A stretch of 52,064 nt of DNA from Bdellovibrionales bacterium RIFOXYD12_FULL_39_22 (lineage in GTDB: Bacteria; Bdellovibrionota; Bacteriovoracia; Bacteriovoracales; Bacteriovoracaceae): the NCBI GenBank assembly GCA_001770205.1, contig MEQL01000015.1, positions 1 through 52,064 of the forward strand, read 5' to 3'. The notes under the pieces were generated by a model. The model did not search any database, was not told the DNA's origin, and saw nothing but the letters and a program-made list of their open reading frames with translations. Shown here piece by piece: positions 15,499 through 23,235 of this stretch (the first letter of the stretch is position 1; each line of letters begins with the position of its first letter). The position numbers were made by a program, and so were the translations under genes.

Positions 15499-16437
15499 AT
15501 GAATATTTTAATTACAGGTGGCTTTGGATTTATTGGAACACATCTTGTGGAGCATTATCTTCATCAAGGTGAGTATGTTACGGTTGTCGATAATCTATCC
15601 ACAAGTGTTATTAGAAGTGATAAGTTTTTTTGCCAACATGAGGATAAGATCAAATTTTACGATCTGGATCTGGGCGATTTGTCAGGAGATAAAACTAAGT
15701 TGGTGAGTGAAATTGTTGAAAGCGCAGACTTGATTTATCATCTGGCATGTCCTGTAGGAACAAGATACATTGAAGATAATCCGAAATCATCAATTAAAAA
15801 TGGCCTTCAAATTAATACAAATCTTTTTCCTATTTTTGAAAGGCATCAAAAAAAAGTAGTATTCTCAAGCTCTTCAGAGGTGTATGGAGATAATGATGAT
15901 GCACGGGAGGAGGATGTATTACAAATTGGTCCTCCTAATATTCCGAGATGGGGATACGCTTGTCAAAAATTAATGAGTGAGTTTTTGCTGGCCACATATA
16001 CTTTCCCCTACACGATTGCACGTTTGTTTAATGTTTCAGGCCAAAGACAGACCAGTAGGTATGGGATGGTTCTGCCTACGCTAATAGAGCAAGCAAAAAG
16101 CAATCTACCGTTAACAGTATATGATGATGGACGGCAAGTGCGAAGCTTTTGTGATATTCGTGATGCAGTGGCGATGCTTACTATTCTGGGAGAGTCGGAA
16201 GAGCATAATGGGGAGATATATAATATTGGTAATCCAAATAATACTATAACTATTAAAGCACTGGCCGAACTTGTAATAGATGATTTGAAATCAATAAGTA
16301 ATATTAATTATATTCCGTTCACTGATATATTTAGAAAAAATTACCAAGATATTATATACAGAAAAGTAAATACCAGTAAGATTAGTAAATACTATAGTTG
16401 TAAATATAGTATTTCTGATATTATAAAGAGCATGTAG
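15499..16437 (+). CDS. NAD-dependent sugar-nucleotide epimerase/dehydratase (extended SDR)
   Basis: 312 aa, the usual length of extended SDR enzymes. GGFGFIGTH at 7-15 is the GxxGxxG cofactor motif, and VVDNLS ends the second strand with an acidic residue that favours NAD. FSSSSEVYG carries the catalytic Ser, and YACQK is the YxxxK pair. ARLFNVSGQRQ and RSFCDIRDAV are typical of UDP-glucuronate decarboxylase and UDP-sugar epimerase groups. It likely makes a nucleotide sugar for the island's glycan. It is divergent from 15348 and convergent with the short SDR at 16449. Confidence 0.88.
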   Translation: MNILITGGFGFIGTHLVEHYLHQGEYVTVVDNLSTSVIRSDKFFCQHEDKIKFYDLDLGDLSGDKTKLVSEIVESADLIYHLACPVGTRYIEDNPKSSIKNGLQINTNLFPIFERHQKKVVFSSSSEVYGDNDDAREEDVLQIGPPNIPRWGYACQKLMSEFLLATYTFPYTIARLFNVSGQRQTSRYGMVLPTLIEQAKSNLPLTVYDDGRQVRSFCDIRDAVAMLTILGESEEHNGEIYNIGNPNNTITIKALAELVIDDLKSISNINYIPFTDIFRKNYQDIIYRKVNTSKISKYYSCKYSISDIIKSM

Positions 16438-16448
16438 TTTTAATCAAT

Positions 16449-17042
16449 CTATAGAGAGTACTTTTTCTTTATTTCATCAATGGTGTGCACGCGATAGTTT
16501 TTATAAGTGTAAATTTCATTTTTTAGTGACAGGCAATTGATAGTTTCTTCTATAAAGTCGTGTATATCAATAAACTGAACGAGTTTTTGCATGTCGTGTT
16601 TGGGGACTAAATTATCTCTGATTTTTCTCATTAACCCCTTTTTCCTTCCGCCTCCATAAACCCTGGGAATTCTCAAAATTAGGTAATTGTCATATGTGTC
16701 TTGAATATAATGTTCCATGGCAAGCTTATATGCTCCATAATTATTTTCAACAAAAGTAGCGGCCATGGAACTTGCGAAGACAAATTTTGCCTTGTTAGTT
16801 TTGGCCACTTCTAAGGCGTTAATAGTTCCATTAATCATGGTGGTGGCCGTTTTGGATGTGTTCTTAAAGTCAAGCTCATCGCTGGGCCCAGCAAAATGCA
16901 TTACTATTTGCAAGTTATTATAATTTTTCTTCAATCTGATATCTCCATATCCTTTTATTACATTGCCAATCAAAGAGGGGGCCAGCGCACTCATTAGAAA
17001 ACCGCTTTCTCCCGTGATCAAAATATTGGATGATGGTTCCAA
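16449..17042 (-). CDS. Short NAD-dependent epimerase/reductase-like protein
   Basis: 197 aa, with an apparent TTG start. The N-terminus ILITGESGFLMSAL keeps only two of the three glycines of the SDR cofactor motif. HFAGPSDE, FASSMAAT and YGAYK (the YxxxK pair) follow, then RIPRVYGGGRKKG and FIDIHDF. It is about 100 residues shorter than typical extended SDRs, mainly in the cofactor-binding half. This may be a reduced but working sugar reductase/epimerase, or a decaying copy. No clear ribosome site is seen, so the start is uncertain. Confidence 0.72.
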   Translation of the reverse strand: MEPSSNILITGESGFLMSALAPSLIGNVIKGYGDIRLKKNYNNLQIVMHFAGPSDELDFKNTSKTATTMINGTINALEVAKTNKAKFVFASSMAATFVENNYGAYKLAMEHYIQDTYDNYLILRIPRVYGGGRKKGLMRKIRDNLVPKHDMQKLVQFIDIHDFIEETINCLSLKNEIYTYKNYRVHTIDEIKKKYSL

Positions 17043-17133
17043 GGTTCTATGATTCCTATGGCCTAGGCCTCTATGTTAAAAAATGAAAAAAACTTTATCT
17101 TATGATACACCAAGAATATGATATTAAGTATAT

Positions 17134-18042
17134 ATGTCAACAATTTTGCGTCTTGATAAAATTACATACGATCTCTGGTTGAGTTATTCTTGGAGCGGTA
17201 ATAACCAGGGCATATGTGGGCACACCTTTGAGGTAATTGATTATTACTTATTATTAAAGAAGTATTTTAGGGTTGGAATTCTTTTGGCGGAAGATATTGA
17301 TTGGCCAACGTTCAAGCAGGCAATTACTAGCAAATACGATATATCGCTTCTAGAGCTTGAAGAGATTCAAGCTGATACTGTATTTTTCAATCGTCCGAAG
17401 CTCGTTACTGGTAATAATATCCTTTTTACTGATGGGGGGGTTACTTCTCTTAAAAATAAGACATTACTTTTTGATAATATTTTTCATTTTAGTTGTGGAG
17501 ATTTAACAATTAAAAATAATAAATCTGCAAAAACCTTTATACTACAGGATGAAAGAATTTATGGTAGATGCTTAAATAGTATTGATTATAAGAAAAAGAT
17601 ATACTTTTCGAGGTATAAAAAAATTATATCCGCAGAAAATAATATTTTGCTTTACGGTACTAAAAACTGTCGGAATATATCGCTTGAACTTTATTACGAA
17701 ATACTAAATCAATATCACGGAAACTTTATTTGTCTAACCAACGAATCAAACCGCTTCGAAGGACTCCCTGAAAGATTTAGATTTTTAAAAATGCCAGTCG
17801 ATAATCTGTTTGAAATGTTTACAACCTATATTTATACTCCAATAGAAAGAAAGTTTGATTGTAGCCCGCGTTTAATCGCAGAATGTAAGTTTTATGGTAA
17901 GAATGTGATATATCATAAAATAGACTATTGGGATGAAGATCGTGGTCTGTACTACAGAAAGTGGGATATCGATAATGATTTTGATTCAATTTGTCTTAAC
18001 GAAAATGATGAAATTATAGATGTTTTAAAAAAAATAATTTAA
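17134..18042 (+). CDS. Unknown protein, distant homologue of 30508 and 31321 products (glycosyltransferase-like?)
   Basis: 302 aa, with no known motif and no signal peptide. Its C-terminal third aligns with the products at 30508 and 31321. FDCSPRLIAECKFYGKNVIY corresponds to FDLNNRIIPECFYYKKNIFI there, followed in both by an acidic patch, an R-(K/Y) and a DI step. The N-terminal region also shares an F/Y-rich helix followed by hydrophobic strands. The 'R(L/I)I.EC.(F/Y)Y.KN(V/I)' pattern near the end resembles a donor-site loop of GT-B-type glycosyltransferases, but this is a guess. Context with two SDRs fits a sugar role. Confidence 0.65.
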   Translation: MSTILRLDKITYDLWLSYSWSGNNQGICGHTFEVIDYYLLLKKYFRVGILLAEDIDWPTFKQAITSKYDISLLELEEIQADTVFFNRPKLVTGNNILFTDGGVTSLKNKTLLFDNIFHFSCGDLTIKNNKSAKTFILQDERIYGRCLNSIDYKKKIYFSRYKKIISAENNILLYGTKNCRNISLELYYEILNQYHGNFICLTNESNRFEGLPERFRFLKMPVDNLFEMFTTYIYTPIERKFDCSPRLIAECKFYGKNVIYHKIDYWDEDRGLYYRKWDIDNDFDSICLNENDEIIDVLKKII

Positions 18043-18065
18043 CAAACAAATCGGTATTGTGCCAT

Positions 18066-19055
18066 TTAATAATATCGATAGTGATTGAAGTCGAAGAAAC
18101 ATTTGTCATATGTACAGGTAATCGATTTCATATTTTGCAAGAAGTCCAGGCACTCTTTTTTTGAAAATATGTTATGTTCCGCCTTCTGTGTTTCATCAAA
18201 AATTTGATTGAAACAGCGATAGCAATCTCCATTAGAGTCGATAACAATTCTTTCTTTGCCCACATCACAAAGCATGCCGTTAAAACTATTTTGACGATTT
18301 TTCCATAGATATGCGGAGGAGACATAGCTGTGGGTGCCATCACAATAGTTGACCCTTAATCTGTCAATAAAGGAAAAGTCATTTTTTGATAGATTAAGAG
18401 CTTCCGGGCAATTATAGAATTTATCAATATCTTCATATGGCCGAGGAGAGTTTTCTTTAACAGAACCACACAATAGAGGTAAAAGCTCGGTCTTAACTTT
18501 TGGAAAAATTTTCCGCAATATTTTTAGATTTTTAATTATGTCTGTTCGATAATCGTCCTGATACATCACGGCAATTTGGTCTAGCATTTTATATCTATTA
18601 GCGATGACGCAATTATTGAAAAAATCTTCAAAATCGCATTCTGTGTAATGATAAGAGGTAAGGAAAAAAACAGGCCGTGTTTTTCTATGGCCATTAATTC
18701 TGTCACAAAAGAATTGAAATTTTTCTTTCTTTACGGAGAGATTTGTTTGAATTTCTAAAATGCTGTTTCTCTCCAAAGCATCCAAAATACCTTCAACGGC
18801 ATATAGAAAATCAGGGTGAATAGTTGGTTCTCCTCCATATAGAAAAAAACGAATATCTCTATTTAATGCTTTTATTAAATTTTGCAGTCCTTTAATTTCG
18901 AACTGGTCATCTTTTCTGTCATTGTTGTGCATGTCGGTACAGTACCAACAATTGTAGTTACATTTTGAAGTTAGGCGATAATCTACGCAAAAGAGGTCAC
19001 GCTCTTCCGATCCAAAAGAAATCATATTTTTTATTGGCCTGTTTTCTTTAGCCAT
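18066..19055 (-). CDS. Radical SAM protein (GGEPTxHP subfamily)
   Basis: 329 aa. The cluster motif is at C32, C36 and C39 (KCNYNCWYC) and FLYGGEPTIHPDFL follows. The later part has CDVGKERIVIDSNGDCYRC and CTYDKCFFDF at the end, a variant of the auxiliary cysteine pattern of the 6010, 6965 and 22063 products. It overlaps the U32-like gene upstream by 8 bases. The radical SAM plus U32-like pair repeats the arrangement at 6965/7895, so the two families probably work together. Confidence 0.88.
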   Translation of the reverse strand: MAKENRPIKNMISFGSEERDLFCVDYRLTSKCNYNCWYCTDMHNNDRKDDQFEIKGLQNLIKALNRDIRFFLYGGEPTIHPDFLYAVEGILDALERNSILEIQTNLSVKKEKFQFFCDRINGHRKTRPVFFLTSYHYTECDFEDFFNNCVIANRYKMLDQIAVMYQDDYRTDIIKNLKILRKIFPKVKTELLPLLCGSVKENSPRPYEDIDKFYNCPEALNLSKNDFSFIDRLRVNYCDGTHSYVSSAYLWKNRQNSFNGMLCDVGKERIVIDSNGDCYRCFNQIFDETQKAEHNIFSKKECLDFLQNMKSITCTYDKCFFDFNHYRYY

Positions 19056-19983
19056 CTAGTATGTGCCTTTCCAAGTGGCCTTGGTAGTTTTCGCTGCTTT
19101 CCCTAAATCTGCGCCAATAATTTGGATCACTGTCCGGTGTGTTGTAGTCCACAAAATACCCCATCCACTGAGCTACATGTCTGTCGGCGGGATATTCTTC
19201 ATGCCTTGCGATTTTAAATCTTACTAGGCCCATATCTAAAAACTCTTGCAGTCGTTCTTTTGTGTACCAGTAGTCAAAGTTCTCGACTCCTAAATGGCAT
19301 TGCTTAAGGCATGTTTTTTGAAAAATATGATCATAAAGTTTTCCAAAGGGCGTTACTTTATTTAGCATGCTCAGATACCGGTACATTTGTCCGGCAAGTT
19401 TGCAATATAAGTAACAGTCATTATCGACAACAAGTTCTAGTCTCGATACATCTAAATTTTTGTGTAATTTTTCAAACAGAGGTGGTTCAAGAAGTTCTTT
19501 GGGAATTACAACTATGTTGTATTCGTCTAATTTTTTTTTATAGTAATCCCAAAATTTTTCACCTTTAAGGGCCCAGAGTGTTTCATCTGCATAAGAGGCC
19601 GTAATGGAATAGGAGGTTTCATAATCGGGATAATGAATCTTAATATGACTTCTTAAACTTTCATTACACAAAATAATTCTATTCCCTTTTCTGTAGAATC
19701 GCTCTAGCACTTCATTTCCCAAGGGGTCGTTGAGAGATATTTGGCGATTTGTTAGAGGTATGCTTATGTTTATATTTCTTTCGTAAAAATTTTCAAGGCC
19801 TTCATATTTCATCTTTTCTTTAGTAACAAACCTGCCCCCTCCCCAGGTACACATGCTAATACCATCGTAGACATTAACTTCCCCGTACTTAATTGGGAGA
19901 TTGTCAAAAACTTTTAAGAAAGGTTCTCGTAGTTGGAGTCCGCGGCCAATCTCCCATTTTATTTTTAAATTCCTGTCAGACAA
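19048..19983 (-). CDS. Peptidase U32-like (TIM-barrel) protein, second copy
   Basis: 311 aa, with an apparent TTG start and GGAA 8 bases upstream. It is homologous to the product at 7895: VYDGISMCTWGGGRF near the start, the DNDCYLYCKLAGQMY cysteine motif at ~190, then a second pair CLKQCHLG, and VRFKIARHEEYPAD near the end. The cysteines would suit an Fe-S site of the U32 kind. The copy keeps CxxxC but lacks the CPxYxxH detail of the other, so the two may have different substrates. It overlaps the radical SAM gene 18066. Confidence 0.7.
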   Translation of the reverse strand: MSDRNLKIKWEIGRGLQLREPFLKVFDNLPIKYGEVNVYDGISMCTWGGGRFVTKEKMKYEGLENFYERNINISIPLTNRQISLNDPLGNEVLERFYRKGNRIILCNESLRSHIKIHYPDYETSYSITASYADETLWALKGEKFWDYYKKKLDEYNIVVIPKELLEPPLFEKLHKNLDVSRLELVVDNDCYLYCKLAGQMYRYLSMLNKVTPFGKLYDHIFQKTCLKQCHLGVENFDYWYTKERLQEFLDMGLVRFKIARHEEYPADRHVAQWMGYFVDYNTPDSDPNYWRRFRESSENYQGHLERHILDG

Positions 19984-20045
19984 TTAATAATTCCTTTTAT
20001 TGATTCTTGCCCATAAGCTCAGGCACTGTTTCTAACTTATGTAGT

Positions 20046-20867
20046 CTATATTTTATTCAAATCATAATGCTTATCCATAAAAATTTTATCATCATACACT
20101 CTGGCCAGTCTGTAATAAATCAATTTGAGAAGTTTAATCTTTTCCTTACTGTAATTAAGAAAATTAAATAGTAGAAGTTCATCTCTTATTCTTTTGCTTG
20201 AATCACTTTCATACCCAGGGCCAAAATTGGGAAAATCAATAACGATTGAATCTAAATCACACATAACAATTTTGTCGCCATTAACAAGTAAATTCGCGGG
20301 CCTAATATCGATACAGGAGAGACCCTCTTTAATTGTTTCGTTGCCACTATATTTTTCAAGAATGAGCTCTGCCACGGCCTGTTCATCACTATTAAAATAT
20401 TCTAGCTCAAGCAATTTTTTTAGAGGTATTTCATCAAAATCGTTAATTATGGAATTCATCTGAATTAGCATTTTAACAAAATTTCTAATAAAACTGCAGT
20501 TGTCAAAATCTTCCAAGGTACTCTCCCTATAATCGGAATACCATTTAAAAATTAAACAACTTTCTAGATTATGCTCTAATTTTATAAAAAAATTAAAATG
20601 ATTCATGCAGGTGAAATAATTCTCGTAATAAAGATTTTTTGAGAGAGGGCCCCCACCAAGCGTTAAGATATTTTTAATATAACTTTTAGGAACAACTTTG
20701 TATTTTTCTCCATTTTTGTTAAACACAAATTTTCCAAGCTCAAATTTTTTTGAAGTATCTATATCTTTGAGCGTTATATTTAAATCAGTGAGTCTATTTA
20801 TTTCTTCTAAATAGTTGCCAGCACTTTGAAGTGCTTTTATATATTTTATATCCATCCTGTTGTTCAT
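20046..20867 (-). CDS. Aminoglycoside phosphotransferase/choline kinase-fold protein
   Basis: 273 aa from ATG at 20867; a TTG at 20879 is also possible and no clear ribosome site decides. SCIDIRPANLLVNGDKIV followed by MCDLDSIVIDFPNFGPGYE matches the catalytic loop and metal-binding (DFG-like) segment of APH-type kinases ('HgDlrp.Nll.....i.liDld....g.p..D'), with the His replaced by Ile and Cys. The catalytic Asp, the Asn and the metal Asp are present, so activity is plausible. It follows the radical SAM gene at 20886 by 18 bases in the same direction. A small-molecule or sugar kinase is likely; the substrate is unknown. Confidence 0.7.
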   Translation of the reverse strand: MNNRMDIKYIKALQSAGNYLEEINRLTDLNITLKDIDTSKKFELGKFVFNKNGEKYKVVPKSYIKNILTLGGGPLSKNLYYENYFTCMNHFNFFIKLEHNLESCLIFKWYSDYRESTLEDFDNCSFIRNFVKMLIQMNSIINDFDEIPLKKLLELEYFNSDEQAVAELILEKYSGNETIKEGLSCIDIRPANLLVNGDKIVMCDLDSIVIDFPNFGPGYESDSSKRIRDELLLFNFLNYSKEKIKLLKLIYYRLARVYDDKIFMDKHYDLNKI

Positions 20868-20885
20868 AGAAAATGCCAAATGAGG

Positions 20886-21914
20886 TTAGTAGTTTCTTAT
20901 ACTTGATTTTTCTTCATGCAATCTTTTCGCTTGTTTGCATATCAACTCACAATTTTCATTACAAACAGGAATTTTGTGTTTAACAAGGCGGTCCCAAAAA
21001 TCCTCATAATGATTATTAAGTATTGTCATTATGTCGTAATGATAGATATTTATTTTATCCAGATCTTTTGAAAATGAGTAAGGCTCAGAAACATACTCAC
21101 CGGCCAGGCAGCAGGGAGAAACATATCCAAAGGCATCAATGAATGCACCTTGAGTATCCAATGCCTCGCACTCAATTGTAAATTTCTTTCTTTTGCCAAG
21201 GGCCTTCACCAGCCTACTTTCAAGATTATTATCAAGGCTAAACTCGTCAGTCCTTTTTTTTCTTCTATCGCTACCTTCTGAAACAAATAAGTCCCATGGC
21301 TCGTGTGCTACAAAGCGGGTAAATCCGTTATGCTGGCCAAGTTTTATTGCCTTAGAGAGGTGACAAACATTGTATCCAAAAGTAATAAATTTCCATACTG
21401 TTTCGCAGCTTCCTGCTTTTAAAGACGCATGGTTATTTAAAACTGTATTGAAGTTGCCATTTTTTCTATATCTAGAGTATGTTTCTTGATCTATACCATC
21501 CAACGCAAAGACAACGGTGTCACTTTTGGTGAGAATGCTTCCAAGATCACGCCACCACGTCTCTGGATGATTATTGCCGTTGGTCTCAATTTCGATTGCA
21601 ATTTCTCTCGATTTTAAAAATTTTATTATCTCAAGAAAATCAGGATGAAGGGTTGGCTCTCCCTGTATTCCACATAGTAATATAAACCGAATTGGCAGCG
21701 AAGATATCAATCTAAAAATAATCTCACTATTTAGAGAATGCCCGTATGGCCTTTTTGATGTGATTTCTTGAAAGCTTTGAAATACATGTGGAGCATTTCT
21801 TGAACATGATGGGCAAGCAAGCGAACAATTCTTTGTTAGTTCAATATGAAGATTTTTAATATCCCCGTATTTCACAATACTCAATCCATTTGTAGAAGTT
21901 TGTTTTGGCCTCAC
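20886..21914 (-). CDS. Radical SAM protein with SPASM-like C-terminus
   Basis: 342 aa. The cluster motif is at C30, C34 and C37 (NCSLACPSCSRN), and IQGEPTLHPDFLEI stands for the GGEP step. IEIETNGN and VVFALDGIDQETYSRYRKN follow, both typical of radical SAM proteins with SPASM-like ends. SPCCLAGEY and CNENCELICK near the C-terminus supply the extra cysteines. It is the first gene of the minus-strand unit 21914-18066, which also holds the kinase-fold, U32-like and second radical SAM genes. Substrate unknown. Confidence 0.88.
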   Translation of the reverse strand: MRPKQTSTNGLSIVKYGDIKNLHIELTKNCSLACPSCSRNAPHVFQSFQEITSKRPYGHSLNSEIIFRLISSLPIRFILLCGIQGEPTLHPDFLEIIKFLKSREIAIEIETNGNNHPETWWRDLGSILTKSDTVVFALDGIDQETYSRYRKNGNFNTVLNNHASLKAGSCETVWKFITFGYNVCHLSKAIKLGQHNGFTRFVAHEPWDLFVSEGSDRRKKRTDEFSLDNNLESRLVKALGKRKKFTIECEALDTQGAFIDAFGYVSPCCLAGEYVSEPYSFSKDLDKINIYHYDIMTILNNHYEDFWDRLVKHKIPVCNENCELICKQAKRLHEEKSSIRNY

Positions 21915-22062
21915 TCTTTGTCAATTTTGCTTAAAGAAACCCCAGGTGTCAATGGAACCATTTGATGTCGTGGTTTACAATAGCAGAGATACATTTTACA
22001 ATTAATGGCCACAATAATTGCGATGGGCAATTAATATAATGGCCAATAATGCCAGGAAAGTA

Positions 22063-22959
22063 ATGCAAAATTTTAACTCCAGTACCCAATTCGATTTGGT
22101 TGGTAATGATAGTGAAGCATTAGATATTAATTGGGCGCTAACAAATTATTGTAACTACGACTGTAGTTACTGCTACAATAAAACATTAATGAGGCGTACT
22201 CCCAATAAGAATGCCGAATACAAAGTCATACTTAAAAGATTGAAAATGTGTCAGGTTTGTTTTGATATTTTACTAGACGGAGGAGAGCCGACGAAGCATC
22301 CCAATTTACAATTCATTCTAGAGGAACTCGAGAAAATCGATAACTGTAAACAGATTGAGGTTCATACAAATTTCACCGAGTCTATCGATTATTACTATAA
22401 CTTAAGAAATATAACAAAGTTGAATATAAAAGCATCATATCATCCTGAATATCATTATAATTTCATAGAAAAATTAAAAATGGCAATAGCGGAAAAGAAA
22501 AATAATTTTATGGTGTCAGTAAATCTGAGTTCAGATAAAAAATTTTGGAATAAAACCGAAGAAGTTATTATATTCTGTCAAACACATGCTGTCGGTTACG
22601 AGCTAAACTATTTGCATGATACAGAAAATGTTAAAATTGGTTACACGGAGCAGTTTTTCAAAATCTTCGATCAATATATAACAAATAGGGACGGGGCCAT
22701 TGTGCATGTTATTGACAATAAGATTTATAATTTTACCGAATCAAAAATTTATCAATTGGGTTTGACATACAAGGGGATGAGTTGTTTTCCAAGAATGTAC
22801 AGAATAGAAAGTAATGGGGAAATTATAAATGGCTGTAACGGTATAAAACTTCCCCTTGTTATAAAAAAAGAGCACGTTAACCAAGCATACATTTGCCCTC
22901 ATGAAATTTGTAGTTGTAGCGAGATGCTCTTTTTTAAGCGCACCAAGAAATATCAATAA
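22063..22959 (+). CDS. Radical SAM protein, close paralogue of the one at 6965
   Basis: 298 aa from the ATG at 22063, which has AGGA 5 bases before it and gives the same N-terminus and cysteine positions (C30, C34, C37) as the 6965 product. A TTG at 22018 would add 15 residues. DGGEPTKHPNLQFI and the end CPHEICSCSEM match the paralogue, and similarity is continuous. It is the last intact gene of the island on this side, standing alone on the plus strand. A transposase fragment follows within 20 bases. A duplication that now brackets the island in direct orientation is likely. Confidence 0.88.
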   Translation: MQNFNSSTQFDLVGNDSEALDINWALTNYCNYDCSYCYNKTLMRRTPNKNAEYKVILKRLKMCQVCFDILLDGGEPTKHPNLQFILEELEKIDNCKQIEVHTNFTESIDYYYNLRNITKLNIKASYHPEYHYNFIEKLKMAIAEKKNNFMVSVNLSSDKKFWNKTEEVIIFCQTHAVGYELNYLHDTENVKIGYTEQFFKIFDQYITNRDGAIVHVIDNKIYNFTESKIYQLGLTYKGMSCFPRMYRIESNGEIINGCNGIKLPLVIKKEHVNQAYICPHEICSCSEMLFFKRTKKYQ

Positions 22960-22973
22960 GTTTAAGGACATTA

Positions 22974-23120
22974 ACGGGGGCGCACAACAGTGATTTGTAT
23001 CTTGGACTGATGGCCACATGTCGCAAACTAGGCATCAGTTCTGGTGAATTATTAAAAGATCGATTTTATCATATTGATAAGATTCCAGTACTTGCGGAAG
23101 TTATACTGGCAGCGCCATAG
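22974..23120 (+). pseudogene. C-terminal fragment of an IS66-type transposase
   Basis: An open frame ending at TAG (23118-23120) reads GAHNSDLYLGLMATCRKLGI and continues for 28 more residues, ending in PVLAEVILAAP. This resembles the very C-terminus of IS66-family TnpC proteins, where a 'GA..gD.f.SLi.TCrlngi.p..YL' pattern is usual. No start codon or upstream transposase part is present, so it is a relic. It sits at the edge of the radical SAM island. Confidence 0.5.
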
Positions 23121-23235
23121 CTTTTTGAGCAATTACAATAAGGTAGCATTCCACAATTTTTTAACACTTTTCAAGTATTATGAAGCTGCACCACAAAATC
23201 AGATAAAAAATGATTCTTAACGAGGATGAGGTTTT

